Shown piece after piece: positions 1-10,185 of a stretch of 64,000 nt of DNA (positions are counted from its first letter, which is position 1; the number at the start of each line of letters is the position of its first letter). A program made the position numbers and the translations under genes. Origin of the DNA: Pseudomonas turukhanskensis (GTDB lineage Bacteria > Pseudomonadota > Gammaproteobacteria > Pseudomonadales > Pseudomonadaceae); contig NZ_BSFN01000001.1 of NCBI RefSeq assembly GCF_027922365.1, positions 791,994 through 855,993 on the forward strand, given 5' to 3'. The notes under the pieces are model-generated. The model was not told the origin of the DNA. It saw only the letters and a list, made by a program, of their open reading frames with translations, and did not search any database.

Positions 1-18
1 GACATCCGAGCTGACTGA
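1..18 (+). CDS. Possible 3' end of an upstream gene (queG by synteny)
   Basis: The first 18 bases read in one frame as DIRAD followed by TGA, ending four bases before the nnr start. In P. aeruginosa the gene upstream of nnr is queG (epoxyqueuosine reductase). Six codons cannot confirm this, so identity rests on gene order alone. Confidence 0.3.
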   Translation, partial: DIRAD

Positions 19-21
19 CGC

Positions 22-1521
22 ATGCCGTATTCCAACGACCTACTGCCCACCGCTTTGCACAGTGCCGCCCAGGTGCGTGATCTCGACGCCCGCCTGATTG
101 CCGCAGGCACGCCTGGCTTCGATTTGATGGAGCGCGCAGCCCATGCCGCCTGGCGGGCGCTTCGCCGACGCTGGCCGCAGCAGCAAGCCGTGACGGTGTT
201 GGCCGGGCACGGCAACAACGCTGGTGATGCGTACTTGCTGGCCGCCCTGGCCCAGCGTGCCGGTTGGCAGGTTCACTGTTATGCCGTGGGCGACCCGGCG
301 AAGCTGGCGGGCGATGCCGCGTCGGCCCATGCCGCCGCGTTGCAGGCCGGAGTGACGCCACACCCTTGGCATGACGGGGCGACATTGCTCGGCGTGCTGG
401 TTGATGGCTTGCTCGGTACCGGCCTCAGCGGCGAGGTGCGCGCGCCCTACGCCCAGGTTATCCAGCAGATCAATGCCGCCGGCTTGCCGGTGCTGGCGCT
501 GGATGTGCCGTCGGGCCTGTGTGCTGACACCGGTATGGCGCTCGGTGCTGCCGTGCGCGCCGACCTGACCGTGACCTTTATCGGTTTGAAGATTGGCCTG
601 TTCACGGGAGAGGCTCCGGCGCTGGTTGGCGAGCTGGTGTTCGATGATCTGCAGGCGGATGCCGAGGTGGTGGCGCAAACCGCCGTCACCGCTCAGCGCC
701 TGGCTTGTGCCAACCTGCCGCCGTTGGCGCCGCGTTTGCCGACGGCGCACAAAGGTCAGTTCGGTCAGGTGCTGGTGGTGGGCGGCGACCGTGGCTTCGG
801 TGGTGCTGCGCTGCTGACGGCGCAAAGCGCGTTGCGCTGCGGCGCCGGCATGGTATCGCTGGCGACCCGCCCCGAGCATGTGCCCGCCGCGCTGGTGCGT
901 CGCCCGGAGATAATGAGCGCCGGTGTCAGTTCGGCGAATCAGCTGTTGGCCCTGGTCAAGCGCGCCACTGTGTTGGTGGTTGGCCCTGGTCTCGGGCAGG
1001 AGGCGTGGGGGCGCAGTCTGTTTTCGGTGGCCCGCAGCGCCGAGTTGCCCCAGGTATGGGATGCCGATGCATTGAATCGGCTGGCCGCAGCGCCGGCCCC
1101 GCTGCCGGCTAATTGCGTCATTACTCCGCACCCGGGCGAAGCGGCGCGGCTGCTGAGTTTGTCTACCGCGCAGGTCCAGGCCAACCGTCCCGCTGCGGCC
1201 CATGCCCTGGCGCAGAAGTATGCCGTGGTGGCCGTGCTGAAAGGCGCTGGCAGCCTGATTGCGGCCCCGGATGGTCGCCTGAGCCTGTGCAATCACGGTC
1301 ATCCGGCGATGGCCGGTGCCGGGCTGGGCGATGTGCTGGCGGGTGTGATTGGCGCGTTGCTGGCTCAGGGTATGCCGGCTTTCGAGGCCGCTTGCCTGGG
1401 CGTCTGGTTGCACGCCCGGGCAGGCGAACAGTTGGGCGAGCAGGGCCGTGGCCTCGCCGCCAGTGATTTGATTGGAGTGATTCGTGGGCTATTGCAGGAA
1501 CAGTCGCCATGCCTGAGTTGA
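22..1521 (+). CDS. nnr: Bifunctional NAD(P)H-hydrate epimerase / ADP-dependent NAD(P)HX dehydratase
   Basis: Repairs hydrated NADH and NADPH: the N-terminal half (about residues 1-215, YjeF_N fold) interconverts the R and S hydrates, and the C-terminal half (about 240-490, carbohydrate-kinase-like) dehydrates the S form using ADP. Visible motifs are GHGNNAGDAY near residue 62, the DGLLGTG turn near 127, and the glycine-rich GDVLAG nucleotide-binding motif near 433. The 499-residue length fits the fused bacterial form. It is the first complete gene here and its end overlaps tsaE, so the two are probably cotranscribed. The YjeF_N motif GHGNNAGDAY is slightly unlike the commoner GPGNNGGDG, which I take as lineage variation. 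Cytosolic. Confidence 0.93.
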   Translation: MPYSNDLLPTALHSAAQVRDLDARLIAAGTPGFDLMERAAHAAWRALRRRWPQQQAVTVLAGHGNNAGDAYLLAALAQRAGWQVHCYAVGDPAKLAGDAASAHAAALQAGVTPHPWHDGATLLGVLVDGLLGTGLSGEVRAPYAQVIQQINAAGLPVLALDVPSGLCADTGMALGAAVRADLTVTFIGLKIGLFTGEAPALVGELVFDDLQADAEVVAQTAVTAQRLACANLPPLAPRLPTAHKGQFGQVLVVGGDRGFGGAALLTAQSALRCGAGMVSLATRPEHVPAALVRRPEIMSAGVSSANQLLALVKRATVLVVGPGLGQEAWGRSLFSVARSAELPQVWDADALNRLAAAPAPLPANCVITPHPGEAARLLSLSTAQVQANRPAAAHALAQKYAVVAVLKGAGSLIAAPDGRLSLCNHGHPAMAGAGLGDVLAGVIGALLAQGMPAFEAACLGVWLHARAGEQLGEQGRGLAASDLIGVIRGLLQEQSPCLS

Positions 1522-1988
1522 ATGTGGATATCTATAAAGCAGACGAAGCGTCGATGCTGGAGCTGGGGGCGCGTATCGCTGAAGTGACCGGCGGGCGTGG
1601 CATCATTTACCTGCACGGTGACCTTGGCGCCGGCAAAACCACCCTGTCGCGCGGCATTATTCGCGGCCTTGGCCATAGCGGTGCGGTGAAAAGTCCGACC
1701 TTTACCCTGGTCGAACCCTACGAGCTCGGCGAGGTGCGCGCCTACCACTTCGACCTTTACCGCCTGGCCGACCCTGAGGAGCTGGAGTTTCTTGGCATCC
1801 GCGATTATTTCGAAGGCGATGCCCTGTGCCTGATCGAATGGCCGCAGCGCGGAGCGGGCGTTTTGCCAAAGGCGGACATGGACATTACCATTAGCCCCCA
1901 TAAGAGCGGGCGCCTGCTGTGTTTTACGCCGCATAACGGATTGGGCGAGGCCTGGTGTGCCGCCTTAGCCAAATACGAGAAAGCATGA
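1509..1988 (+). CDS. tsaE: tRNA threonylcarbamoyladenosine biosynthesis ATPase TsaE
   Basis: P-loop ATPase that works with TsaB, TsaC and TsaD in making the N6-threonylcarbamoyladenosine at position 37 of ANN-decoding tRNAs. The Walker A motif GDLGAGKTT lies at about residues 38-46, followed by the SPTFTLV segment and the EWPQR motif typical of the family. At 159 aa it is normal length. The start overlaps nnr by 13 bases and the stop overlaps amiB as ATGA, so translation is probably coupled along the operon. The order nnr-tsaE-amiB-mutL-miaA is conserved in pseudomonads. Confidence 0.95.
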   Translation: MPELNVDIYKADEASMLELGARIAEVTGGRGIIYLHGDLGAGKTTLSRGIIRGLGHSGAVKSPTFTLVEPYELGEVRAYHFDLYRLADPEELEFLGIRDYFEGDALCLIEWPQRGAGVLPKADMDITISPHKSGRLLCFTPHNGLGEAWCAALAKYEKA

Positions 1989-3427
1989 ATAAGAGAGTGG
2001 GGTTGGGTATGCGCATGCGCGCGCTGTTTACCGGGGTTGCTGTGCTGCTTGCTGTATTGGCTGCCGACATTGTGGCTGCGGCCGATATCAAAAGCGTACG
2101 GCTGTGGCGCGCGCCGGATAACACCCGCCTGGTCTTCGACCTCTCCGGGCCTGTGACCCACAGCGTGTTCACCCTTACCTCACCAAACCGCATCGTGATC
2201 GACGTGAACGGTGCCACCCTGGCGACCAAACTGGAACAGTTGTCCATCGCCAATACCCCGATTACCAGCGTGCGCTCGGCGCAGCGCTCGCCCACTGACC
2301 TGCGTATCGTCATCGACCTGTCTTCGCCGGTAACGCCGAAAAGCTTCAGTCTGGCGCCGAACCAACAGTACGGCGACCGCCTGGTGGTCGACCTGTTCGA
2401 CCAGGGCGCCGACAGCTCGCCCACCCTGCCGTCCACCACCACGGCTGCTGCGCCGCAGATGCCGGTGTCGCCAACCCAGCCTGCGCCCAAACTCACCCCG
2501 CCAGACCCGAGCGGCAAGCGCGATATCGTGGTGGCCATCGACGCCGGTCACGGCGGCGAAGACCCGGGAGCCTTGGGCCCGCGCGGTGCCCGTGAAAAAG
2601 ACGTAGTGCTGGGCATCGCCAAGGAGCTGCAGCGCCAAGTAAACGCAACCAAGGGTTACCGCGCGGAGTTGGTACGCACCGGCGACTACTTTATTCCGCT
2701 GCGCAAACGTACCGAGATCGCCCGCAAGAAGGGCGCGGATCTGTTCGTTTCCATTCATGCTGACGCTGCACCGAGCAAATCGGCGTTTGGCGCCTCGGTA
2801 TTCGCCCTGTCCGATCGCGGCGCCACCTCGGAAACGGCCCGCTGGCTGGCCGACAGTGAAAACCGCTCCGACCTGATCGGCGGCGCCGGCAACGTCAGTC
2901 TCGACGACAAAGACCCGATGCTGGCCGGCGTACTGCTCGATCTGTCGATGACGGCGTCGCTGTCTTCGAGCCTTAACGTCGGCCAAAAGGTGCTGAGCAA
3001 CCTCGGCAGCGTGACTTCGCTGCACAAACGTCGCGTGGAACAAGCCGGGTTTATGGTGCTGAAATCGCCGGACATCCCTTCGATTCTGGTGGAAACGGGG
3101 TTTATCTCGAACCCTAACGAGTCGGCGAAATTGGCCTCCGGCAGCCACCAGCAATCGTTGGCGCGCTCGATTTCCAGCGGTATTCGCCAGTTCTTCCAGC
3201 AAAACCCGCCGCCCGGCACCTACATCGCCTGGATGCGTGACTCCGGCAAGATCGCCCCTGGCCCGCGCGACCACATGGTGTCGTCCGGCGAGAGCCTGGC
3301 GATGATTGCCCAGCGCTATCAGGTCACCCAGGCGGCGATTCGCTCGGCCAACAACCTGAAAACCGATTCCCTGAAAGTCGGCCAGCACCTGCAGATTCCA
3401 CCGACCGCGCTGGCGGCTCAGCCATGA
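1985..3427 (+). CDS. amiB: N-acetylmuramoyl-L-alanine amidase AmiB/AmiC type with LysM domain
   Basis: Periplasmic zinc amidase that cleaves the lactyl-peptide bond of murein and splits septal peptidoglycan during cell separation. The 480-residue protein has a signal sequence (about 1-33), an AMIN targeting domain (about 37-135), a proline-rich linker, an Amidase_3 catalytic domain (about 185-405) and one C-terminal LysM repeat (about 425-470). Zinc-site motifs are [11 protein letters not shown], the downstream REKD glutamate and SIHADA, and the catalytic glutamate sits in LVETGF. I chose the ATG at 1985, which forms an ATGA overlap with tsaE; an upstream in-frame ATG at 1955 lies inside tsaE and would spoil the signal peptide. 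The end overlaps mutL. Confidence 0.94.
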   Translation: MNKRVGLGMRMRALFTGVAVLLAVLAADIVAAADIKSVRLWRAPDNTRLVFDLSGPVTHSVFTLTSPNRIVIDVNGATLATKLEQLSIANTPITSVRSAQRSPTDLRIVIDLSSPVTPKSFSLAPNQQYGDRLVVDLFDQGADSSPTLPSTTTAAAPQMPVSPTQPAPKLTPPDPSGKRDIVVAIDAGHGGEDPGALGPRGAREKDVVLGIAKELQRQVNATKGYRAELVRTGDYFIPLRKRTEIARKKGADLFVSIHADAAPSKSAFGASVFALSDRGATSETARWLADSENRSDLIGGAGNVSLDDKDPMLAGVLLDLSMTASLSSSLNVGQKVLSNLGSVTSLHKRRVEQAGFMVLKSPDIPSILVETGFISNPNESAKLASGSHQQSLARSISSGIRQFFQQNPPPGTYIAWMRDSGKIAPGPRDHMVSSGESLAMIAQRYQVTQAAIRSANNLKTDSLKVGQHLQIPPTALAAQP

Positions 3428-5325
3428 CCGCGCCGGTGTTGAGCCAGGCGCGCATTGAACTGCTAAGCCCGCGCCTGGCTAACCAGATCGCGGCGGGTGA
3501 GGTGGTTGAGCGTCCGGCCTCCGTGGCCAAGGAACTGCTGGAGAACAGCCTGGACTCCGGCGCAGCGCGTATTGATGTAGACGTTGAGTTGGGCGGCACC
3601 AAGCTGCTGCGGGTACGCGACGACGGCAGTGGTATCGCCGCCGATGACCTGCCGTTGGCCCTGGCGCGTCACGCCACCAGCAAGATTCGCGAATTGGAAG
3701 ACCTCGAAAGCGTCATGAGCATGGGCTTTCGCGGCGAGGCGCTGGCCTCCATCAGCTCGGTTGCCCGGCTCACCCTGACTTCGCGCACCGCTGACGCCGA
3801 CCAGGCCTGGCAAGTGGAAACAGAAGGTCGCGACATGGCGCCGCGCGTGCAGCCGGCGGCGCACCCGGTGGGCACCTCGGTCGAAGTGCGTGATCTGTTT
3901 TTCAATACCCCGGCGCGGCGCAAGTTCCTCAAGGCCGAGAAGACCGAGTTCGATCACTTGCAGGAAGTGGTCAAACGCTTGGCCCTGGCGCGTTTCGACG
4001 TGGCCTTCCACCTGCGCCATAACGGCAAGAGCGTGTTGTCGTTGCACGAGGCTCACGATGAAGCGGCGCGCGCGCGCCGAGTGGCCGCCGTGTGCGGGCC
4101 GTCTTTCCTTGAGCAAGCACTGCCGATCGAGATCGAGCGCAATGGCCTGCGGATGTGGGGCTGGGTGGGTCTGCCGACCTTTTCGCGCAGCCAGGCGGAT
4201 TTGCAGTACTTCTTCGTCAACGGCCGCGCCGTGCGCGACAAGCTGGTTGCCCACGCAGTGCGCCAGGCATACCGCGATGTGCTGTTCAACGGTCGCCATC
4301 CGACGTTTGTGTTGTTTCTGGAAATCGATCCTTCGGTGGTCGACGTCAATGTGCACCCGACCAAGCACGAAGTGCGGTTTCGCGATGGCCGCATGGTGCA
4401 TGACTTCCTGTACGGCACCTTGCACCGTGCCCTCGGCGAAGTGCGCCCGGAAGACCAGTTGGCCGCCCCGGCTGCGGTGGCTGGCATGCTCAGGCCGACC
4501 GGACAGGCGGCGGGTGAGTTTGGTCCACAGAATGAAATGAGCCTGTCGGCCAATCTGCTTGAGCGGCCGGCGGCAGAAAACGTCTGGCGTGCGCCGGGCA
4601 GCGGCTACCAGAGCGGCTATTCCGCGCCGCGGCCAAGCTCGAGCATGCCCATCGCCGAGGCTCAGGGCGCATACCGTGAGTATTTTGCGCCGCTGGCCAA
4701 TGGCGCTGCCCCCGCCACGCTCCCGGAAAATCAGGGCGATGTTCCACCTCTGGGCTACGCGCTGGCGCAGCTCAAAGGCGTGTATATCCTGGCTGAGAAC
4801 GCCATCGGCATGGTGCTGGTGGATATGCATGCCGCCCACGAGCGCATCACCTATGAGCGGTTGAAGATCGCGATGGCCAGCGAAGGCCTGAGCGGCCAGC
4901 CGTTGCTGGTGCCGGAGTCGATTGCGGTGAGCCAGCGCGAAGCCGATTGCGCCGAAGAGCATGCAGCGTGGTTCCAGCGTCTGGGCTTCGAGTTGCAGCG
5001 CCTTGGCCCGGAAACCCTGGCTATTCGGCAAATTCCGGCACTGCTCAAGCAGGCTGAAGCCAATCGCCTGGTTCATGACGTGGTCGCAGATCTGATGGAG
5101 TACGGCACCAGTGACCGGATTCAGGCGCACCTCAACGAATTGCTCGGCACCATGGCCTGTCACGGCGCCGTGCGCGCCAATCGTCGTCTGACCATTCCGG
5201 AAATGAACGGCTTGCTGCGCGATATGGAAAGCACCGAGCGCAGTGGTCAGTGCAACCACGGTCGGCCGACCTGGACGCAACTGGGCATGGACGACCTCGA
5301 CAAACTCTTTATGCGCGGCCGCTAA
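3424..5325 (+). CDS. mutL: DNA mismatch repair protein MutL
   Basis: Links MutS mismatch recognition to strand incision. The N-terminal GHKL ATPase shows the [12 protein letters not shown] segment with the catalytic glutamate, the DDGSGI ATP-lid motif and FRGEAL. A low-complexity linker covers about residues 350-430 and a dimerisation domain follows. The C-terminal domain contains [12 protein letters not shown], close to the DQHA(X)2E(X)4E endonuclease motif, which fits pseudomonads, where no MutH is known and MutL itself nicks DNA. The start ATG overlaps the amiB stop by 4 bases. The 633-residue length is usual. miaA starts 13 bases after its stop. Confidence 0.97.
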   Translation: MTAPVLSQARIELLSPRLANQIAAGEVVERPASVAKELLENSLDSGAARIDVDVELGGTKLLRVRDDGSGIAADDLPLALARHATSKIRELEDLESVMSMGFRGEALASISSVARLTLTSRTADADQAWQVETEGRDMAPRVQPAAHPVGTSVEVRDLFFNTPARRKFLKAEKTEFDHLQEVVKRLALARFDVAFHLRHNGKSVLSLHEAHDEAARARRVAAVCGPSFLEQALPIEIERNGLRMWGWVGLPTFSRSQADLQYFFVNGRAVRDKLVAHAVRQAYRDVLFNGRHPTFVLFLEIDPSVVDVNVHPTKHEVRFRDGRMVHDFLYGTLHRALGEVRPEDQLAAPAAVAGMLRPTGQAAGEFGPQNEMSLSANLLERPAAENVWRAPGSGYQSGYSAPRPSSSMPIAEAQGAYREYFAPLANGAAPATLPENQGDVPPLGYALAQLKGVYILAENAIGMVLVDMHAAHERITYERLKIAMASEGLSGQPLLVPESIAVSQREADCAEEHAAWFQRLGFELQRLGPETLAIRQIPALLKQAEANRLVHDVVADLMEYGTSDRIQAHLNELLGTMACHGAVRANRRLTIPEMNGLLRDMESTERSGQCNHGRPTWTQLGMDDLDKLFMRGR

Positions 5326-5338
5326 GGACTTCCTTTAT

Positions 5339-6313
5339 ATGTCCAGTCGCCTGCCTCCGGCGATTTTCCTGATGGGGCCAACTGCCGCTGGCAAGACCGA
5401 CCTCGCCATCGAACTGACCAAGCATTTGCCATGTGAGCTGATCAGCGTCGATTCGGCGCTGGTCTATCGCGGCATGGATATTGGCACCGCCAAGCCCTCT
5501 AAAGCGTTATTGGCCCAGTATCCGCATCGTCTGATCGACATCCGCGACCCGTCCGAACGCTACTCCGCCGCCGAATTTAGCGCCGACGCCTTGGCGGCTA
5601 TGGCTGAAATCACCGCTGCCGGCCGCATTCCGCTACTGGTGGGCGGCACCATGCTCTATTACAAGGCGCTGCAGGAAGGCTTGGCGGATATGCCGGCAGC
5701 GGACGCCGAGGTGCGCGCCCAGCTAGAGTTGCGCGCTGCTGCCGAGGGCTGGGATGTGCTGCATCGCGAGTTGGCGGCGGTGGATCCGCAGTCGGCAGCA
5801 CGAATTCACCCTAATGATCCGCAACGTCTTACTCGCGCGTTGGAAGTATTCCTGGTAAGCGGTCAGACGATGACGTCGCATAGAGAGCGTCAGACCGCTC
5901 AAAACGGCGCTTCTAGCACAGCCGGGGTGGTGCAATTCCCCTATACTGTCGCGAACTTGGCGATTGCGCCCACGCAGCGCCAGGTGTTGCACGCGCGGAT
6001 TGCCGAAAGATTTCTGGCCATGATGGAACAGGGCTTTGTCGAAGAGGTCGAAACCCTGCGAAATAGAGGGGATCTGCATGTCGGGTTGCCGTCTATTCGG
6101 GCAGTAGGTTATCGCCAGGTCTGGGATTATCTGGATGGCAGCCTGACTCGAGAGCAAATGGTCGAGAAAGGCATTATTGCTACTCGTCAATTAGCCAAAA
6201 GACAGTTCACCTGGTTGCGAAGTTGGTCCAATCTGCACTGGCTAGACAGTCTGGCTTGCGACAATCTGCCACGTGCCTTGAAATACTTGAAGTCGGTCTC
6301 CATATTGGAATGA
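5339..6313 (+). CDS. miaA: tRNA dimethylallyltransferase MiaA
   Basis: Transfers a dimethylallyl group to N6 of A37 in tRNAs that read UNN codons. The P-loop GPTAAGKTD is at about residues 12-20 and the family segments [16 protein letters not shown] and [12 protein letters not shown] follow, then the TRALEVF region. I start at the ATG at 5339, 13 bases past mutL; a longer in-frame start at 5243 lies inside mutL and adds unrelated residues. The 324-residue length is normal. hfq follows in the same direction after 93 bases, as in other gammaproteobacteria. Confidence 0.96.
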   Translation: MSSRLPPAIFLMGPTAAGKTDLAIELTKHLPCELISVDSALVYRGMDIGTAKPSKALLAQYPHRLIDIRDPSERYSAAEFSADALAAMAEITAAGRIPLLVGGTMLYYKALQEGLADMPAADAEVRAQLELRAAAEGWDVLHRELAAVDPQSAARIHPNDPQRLTRALEVFLVSGQTMTSHRERQTAQNGASSTAGVVQFPYTVANLAIAPTQRQVLHARIAERFLAMMEQGFVEEVETLRNRGDLHVGLPSIRAVGYRQVWDYLDGSLTREQMVEKGIIATRQLAKRQFTWLRSWSNLHWLDSLACDNLPRALKYLKSVSILE

Positions 6314-6406
6314 GACCTTGCTTATTGCCGTCTACTCTTGGGGGTAGGGCGGCGAAGTCCACCACTTTTCATACTATAACTATCGATCTCCAAAGGAGTG
6401 CGGCAC

Positions 6407-6667
6407 ATGTCAAAAGGGCATTCGCTACAAGACCCTTACCTCAATACCCTGCGTAAGGAACGCGTACCGGTTTCAATTTATTTGGTTAACGGCATCAAGC
6501 TGCAAGGCCAGATCGAATCCTTCGACCAGTTTGTTATTTTGCTGAAGAACACTGTCAGCCAAATGGTCTACAAGCACGCAATCTCCACTGTGGTACCGAG
6601 CCGTCCGGTTCGTCTGCCTAGCGCGACAGAAGGCGAGCAAGTCGAAGCAGAACCAGGTAACGCCTGA
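6407..6667 (+). CDS. hfq: RNA chaperone Hfq
   Basis: Hexameric Sm-like RNA chaperone that pairs small RNAs with mRNAs and, in Pseudomonas, takes part in catabolite repression with Crc. The Sm1 segment ([21 protein letters not shown], about residues 9-28) and the Sm2 motif YKHAIST (about 55-61) are intact, followed by a short variable tail. The ATG at 6407 has a strong AAAGGAG Shine-Dalgarno at 6392-6398; an upstream ATG at 6398 overlaps that site and is rejected. The 86-residue length is close to the Pseudomonas norm of 82. hflX follows after 12 bases. Confidence 0.97.
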   Translation: MSKGHSLQDPYLNTLRKERVPVSIYLVNGIKLQGQIESFDQFVILLKNTVSQMVYKHAISTVVPSRPVRLPSATEGEQVEAEPGNA

Positions 6668-6679
6668 TAGGAGTCTGCT

Positions 6680-7981
6680 TTGTTCTTCGAGCGTCATGAA
6701 GGTGGTGAGCGGGCCGTTCTGGTTCATCTGGAAGGCCAAGACACAGAGGCGCGAGAAGACCCGCAGGAGTTCCAAGAGCTCGCCAACTCGGCGGGCGCGG
6801 ATACGGTGGCGTTCATTAACGTGCCACGTCATCGGCCGACCGCTAAATTTCTGATTGGCAGTGGCAAGGTCGAAGAGTTACGCGACCTGGTCAAGGCCGA
6901 ACAGATTGATCTGGTTATCTTCAACCACATCCTTACCCCGAGTCAGGAACGTAACCTTGAGCGTGTGTTCGAGTGTCGCGTGCTCGACCGTACCGGGTTG
7001 ATTCTGGATATTTTTGCTCAGCGTGCCCGTACCCACGAGGGTAAGTTGCAGGTTGAGCTGGCGCAGCTCGATCACCTGAGCACGCGACTGGTGCGCGGCT
7101 GGACTCACTTGGAACGGCAGAAGGGCGGTATCGGTCTGCGTGGCCCGGGTGAAACCCAGCTGGAAACCGACCGCCGTTTGTTGCGGGTACGTATCGGTCA
7201 GATCAAGCAGAAGCTCGAACGTGTACGTAGCCAGCGTGAGCAGGCCCGGCGCGGTCGCAAGCGCGCTGATATTCCGTCCGTTTCGCTGGTTGGCTATACC
7301 AACGCCGGTAAATCCACACTGTTCAACGCCGTTACCCAGTCTGAGGTGTACGCGGCGGATCAACTGTTCGCCACCCTCGACCCGACGTTGCGCCGCCTGG
7401 AGCTGGATGATCTCGGCCCTATCGTGCTGGCCGATACCGTGGGTTTCATTCGACATCTGCCGCACAAGCTGGTCGAAGCCTTTCGCGCTACGCTGGAGGA
7501 GTCGAGCAATTCCGACTTGCTACTGCATGTGATCGACTCCCACGAGCCGGATCGTCAGGAGCAGATCGAGCAGGTGCTGGCAGTGCTGACGGAAATCGGC
7601 GCCGATGAGCTGCCGATTCTTGAGGTGTACAACAAGCTGGATCTGCTTGAAGGCGTCGAGCCACAGATTCAGCGTGATGACGCCGGGCGCCCGCAACGAG
7701 TGTGGCTGTCGGCCCGTGATGGGCGTGGCCTGGACTTGCTGGAGCAGGCCGTTGCCGAACTCTTGGGTAACGATCTGTTTGTGGGTACGTTGTGTCTGCC
7801 GCAAAAGTTGGGCCGCTTGCGTGCACAGTTTTTTGCCTTGGGTGTGGTGCAAACCGAAGCGCATGATGAGCAAGGCGCCAGCCTGTTGGCTGTGCGGGTT
7901 CCGCGTGTGGAATTGAACCGGTTGATCAGCCGTGAAGGTTGGCAGCCGTCAGAATTTCTAGAGCAACACACTTTGCAATAA
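6680..7981 (+). CDS. hflX: Ribosome-associated GTPase HflX
   Basis: GTPase that splits stalled 70S ribosomes and binds the 50S subunit. The N-terminal HflX domain is followed by a coiled, basic segment (about residues 165-198), then a G domain with G1 GYTNAGKST near 206, the G3 region DTVGFIRHLP near 254, and NKLD at G4. The start is TTG at 6680, supported by a TAGGAG Shine-Dalgarno at 6668-6673 and the characteristic MFFERHEGGERA opening. The 433-residue length is typical. It lies between hfq and hflKC as in the classical hfl locus. Confidence 0.95.
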   Translation: MFFERHEGGERAVLVHLEGQDTEAREDPQEFQELANSAGADTVAFINVPRHRPTAKFLIGSGKVEELRDLVKAEQIDLVIFNHILTPSQERNLERVFECRVLDRTGLILDIFAQRARTHEGKLQVELAQLDHLSTRLVRGWTHLERQKGGIGLRGPGETQLETDRRLLRVRIGQIKQKLERVRSQREQARRGRKRADIPSVSLVGYTNAGKSTLFNAVTQSEVYAADQLFATLDPTLRRLELDDLGPIVLADTVGFIRHLPHKLVEAFRATLEESSNSDLLLHVIDSHEPDRQEQIEQVLAVLTEIGADELPILEVYNKLDLLEGVEPQIQRDDAGRPQRVWLSARDGRGLDLLEQAVAELLGNDLFVGTLCLPQKLGRLRAQFFALGVVQTEAHDEQGASLLAVRVPRVELNRLISREGWQPSEFLEQHTLQ

Positions 7982-8077
7982 AGCCTGCGACTGTGGCTTT
8001 GCTGCTGTTGGGTGGCATCTGTAGCATTGGCGGGCGCGCCGTGGGCGCGTCTTTGCTTTATCAGTATGGAGAGCGCT

Positions 8078-9244
8078 ATGGCTTGGAATGAGCCGGGTGG
8101 CAACTCGAATAATCAAGACCCTTGGGGTGGACGCAAGGGCGGCGGTGACCGCAAAGGTCCGCCAGATCTCGACGAAGCCTTCCGCAAGCTGCAGGAGAGC
8201 CTTAACGGGTTGTTCGGTGGCAGTAAAAAACGTGACAGTGACGGCGGCTCCAACAGCGGCAGTGGCGGTGGCTTTGGCCTGATCGCTATCGTGGTGGCCG
8301 TGCTGGCGGCTATCTGGCTGTACAGCGCCATTTATGTCGTGGACGAGCAGGAGCAAGCCGTCGTGCTGCGCTTCGGCAAGTACTACGAAACTGTCGGCCC
8401 AGGCCTCAACATCTATTTCCCTCCGATGGATCGTAAGTACCAGGAGAACGTCACCCGCGAGCGTGCTTATAGCAAGCAAGGGCAGATGCTCACCGAGGAT
8501 GAGAACATCATCGAAGTGCCGCTGACTGTTCAATACAAGATCAGCAATCTGCAGGATTTCGTACTTAACGTAGACCAGCCGGAAGTGAGCCTGCAGCAGG
8601 CCACCGACAGCTCGGTGCGCCATGTCGTGGGTTCCACTGCCATGGACCAGGTGCTGACCGAAGGCCGTGAGTTGATGGCCAGCGAAGTCAAAGAGCGCCT
8701 GCAGCGTTTTATGGACAACTACAAAACCGGCATCACCGTCACCCAGGTGAACCTGCAGAGCGCTGCCGCGCCGCGTGAAGTTCAGGAAGCCTTTGATGAC
8801 GTGATCCGTGCGCGTGAAGACGAGCAGCGTGAGAAGAACCTGGCCGAGTCCTATGCCAACGGCGTGGTGCCGGAGGCGCGTGGTCAGGCTCAGCGTCTGA
8901 TCGAAGATGCCAGCGGTTATCGTGACGAAGTGGTATCGCGGGCAACTGGTGAAGCGGATCGTTTCACCAAGCTGGTCGCCGAGTACCGCAAGGCGCCTGA
9001 AGTGACTCGCGAGCGTCTGTACCTCGACACCATGCAAGAGCTGATGAGCAATACCAGCAAAGTGTTGGTGACAGGCGAGAAAGGGCAGAACAACCTGCTT
9101 TATCTGCCGCTCGACAAAATGATCGACAGCCGCGGTGCCGCGCCGGCGCCAAGCGCTTCAAGCAATGCCGCTGCTGCTGATTTGGGCGCACGGGTGAATG
9201 CTGATTTGCAACAGCGTGATCTGCGGACAAGGGAGACTCGCTGA
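8078..9244 (+). CDS. hflK: FtsH modulator HflK (SPFH/band 7 membrane protein)
   Basis: With HflC it forms a large periplasm-facing cage around FtsH and tunes its proteolysis. The N terminus (MAWNEPGGNSNNQDPWGG) is the Gly/Asn-rich HflK signature. A single membrane segment lies at about residues 68-90, followed by the SPFH domain and an alanine-rich, charged coiled coil. I start at the ATG at 8078 behind GGAGAG; an upstream in-frame ATG at 8012 would add an unrelated extension. The 388-residue length fits. The TGATG junction with hflC (8-base context at 9242-9246) indicates translational coupling. Confidence 0.96.
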   Translation: MAWNEPGGNSNNQDPWGGRKGGGDRKGPPDLDEAFRKLQESLNGLFGGSKKRDSDGGSNSGSGGGFGLIAIVVAVLAAIWLYSAIYVVDEQEQAVVLRFGKYYETVGPGLNIYFPPMDRKYQENVTRERAYSKQGQMLTEDENIIEVPLTVQYKISNLQDFVLNVDQPEVSLQQATDSSVRHVVGSTAMDQVLTEGRELMASEVKERLQRFMDNYKTGITVTQVNLQSAAAPREVQEAFDDVIRAREDEQREKNLAESYANGVVPEARGQAQRLIEDASGYRDEVVSRATGEADRFTKLVAEYRKAPEVTRERLYLDTMQELMSNTSKVLVTGEKGQNNLLYLPLDKMIDSRGAAPAPSASSNAAAADLGARVNADLQQRDLRTRETR

Positions 9245-10113
9245 TGAGCAATAAATCACTGGCCGCCCTTATTGTCGGCATCGTTGTGTTGCTGGTTGGC
9301 TGGAACTGCTTCTACATCGTTTCGCAAACCGAGCGCGCGGTAATGCTGCGTTTCGGTCGCATTGTGCAAACCGATGTGGCGCCTGGCCTGCATGTGAAGG
9401 TTCCGTACGTGAACCAGGTGCGCAAGTTTGATGCGCGCTTGATGACCCTCGACTCCTCCACCTCGCGTTTCCTCACCCTGGAAAAGAAAGCATTGATGGT
9501 AGATGCCTATGCCAAGTGGCGAGTGCTGGACGCTGAGCGTTACTACACCGCCACCTCGGGCATGAAGCAGATTGCTGACGAGCGTTTGTCGCGTCGCCTC
9601 GAAGCTTCCTTGCGTGACCAGTTCGGTAAACGCACGTTGCACGAGTCGGTTTCCGGCGAGCGTGATGCGTTGATGGCTGATGTAACGGCCTCGTTGAACA
9701 AGGCGGCGCAGAAAGAGCTCGGCATTGAAGTGGTAGACGTTCGCGTCAAAGCCATCGACCTGCCGAAGGAAGTAAACCGCAGCGTGTTCGATCGCATGAG
9801 TTCCGAGCGTGAGCGTGAGGCTCGTGAGCATCGCGCCAAAGGTAAGGAACTGGCTGAAGGTATTCGTGCAGACGCCGACCGGCAGAAGCGCGTGATCCTG
9901 GCGGAAGCCTATCGCGAAGCGGAAGAAGCTCGCGGTGATGGCGATGCGAAAGCCTCGGCCATCTACGCCAAGGCCTACGGTGAGGACCAGGAGTTTTACG
10001 GTTTCTATCGCAGCCTGCGTGCTTATCGCGAAAGCTTTGCGGACAAGCGTGACGTCTTGGTGCTGGATCCCAGCAGCGACTTTTTCCGTTACCTGGAAAA
10101 GTCCAAGCCTTGA
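9244..10113 (+). CDS. hflC: FtsH modulator HflC (SPFH/band 7 membrane protein)
   Basis: Partner of HflK in the HflKC-FtsH complex of the inner membrane. A single N-terminal membrane segment (about residues 5-23) precedes the SPFH domain (FYIVSQTERAVMLRFGR onward) and a C-terminal helical region ending in DPSSDFFRYL. The ATG overlaps the hflK stop. The 289-residue length is standard. A perfect 10-bp stem hairpin (10126-10150) begins 12 bases downstream and marks the end of this transcriptional segment. Confidence 0.96.
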   Translation: MSNKSLAALIVGIVVLLVGWNCFYIVSQTERAVMLRFGRIVQTDVAPGLHVKVPYVNQVRKFDARLMTLDSSTSRFLTLEKKALMVDAYAKWRVLDAERYYTATSGMKQIADERLSRRLEASLRDQFGKRTLHESVSGERDALMADVTASLNKAAQKELGIEVVDVRVKAIDLPKEVNRSVFDRMSSEREREAREHRAKGKELAEGIRADADRQKRVILAEAYREAEEARGDGDAKASAIYAKAYGEDQEFYGFYRSLRAYRESFADKRDVLVLDPSSDFFRYLEKSKP

Positions 10114-10125
10114 TAGAGGTCGCTT

Positions 10126-10150
10126 CCGACGGACGCTGGTCGTCCGTCGG
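10126..10150 (+). other. Perfect hairpin downstream of hflC
   Basis: CCGACGGACG and CGTCCGTCGG form a perfect 10-bp stem with a 5-base loop (CTGGT). There is no T-run, so it is more likely an mRNA 3' stabiliser or a protein site than an intrinsic terminator. Confidence 0.6.
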
Positions 10151-10151
10151 G

Positions 10152-10180
10152 GTGACCGATCAGGCAAAGGTTGTTATGAT
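10152..10180 (+). promoter_or_regulatory. Weak sigma-70 promoter candidate before the DUF2065 gene
   Basis: GTGACC at 10152-10157 and TATGAT at 10175-10180 are 17 bases apart. The -35 matches consensus at four of six positions. Its start point would fall at the edge of the terminator hairpin at 10186-10209, so its use is doubtful. Confidence 0.3.
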
Positions 10181-10185
10181 GCATC

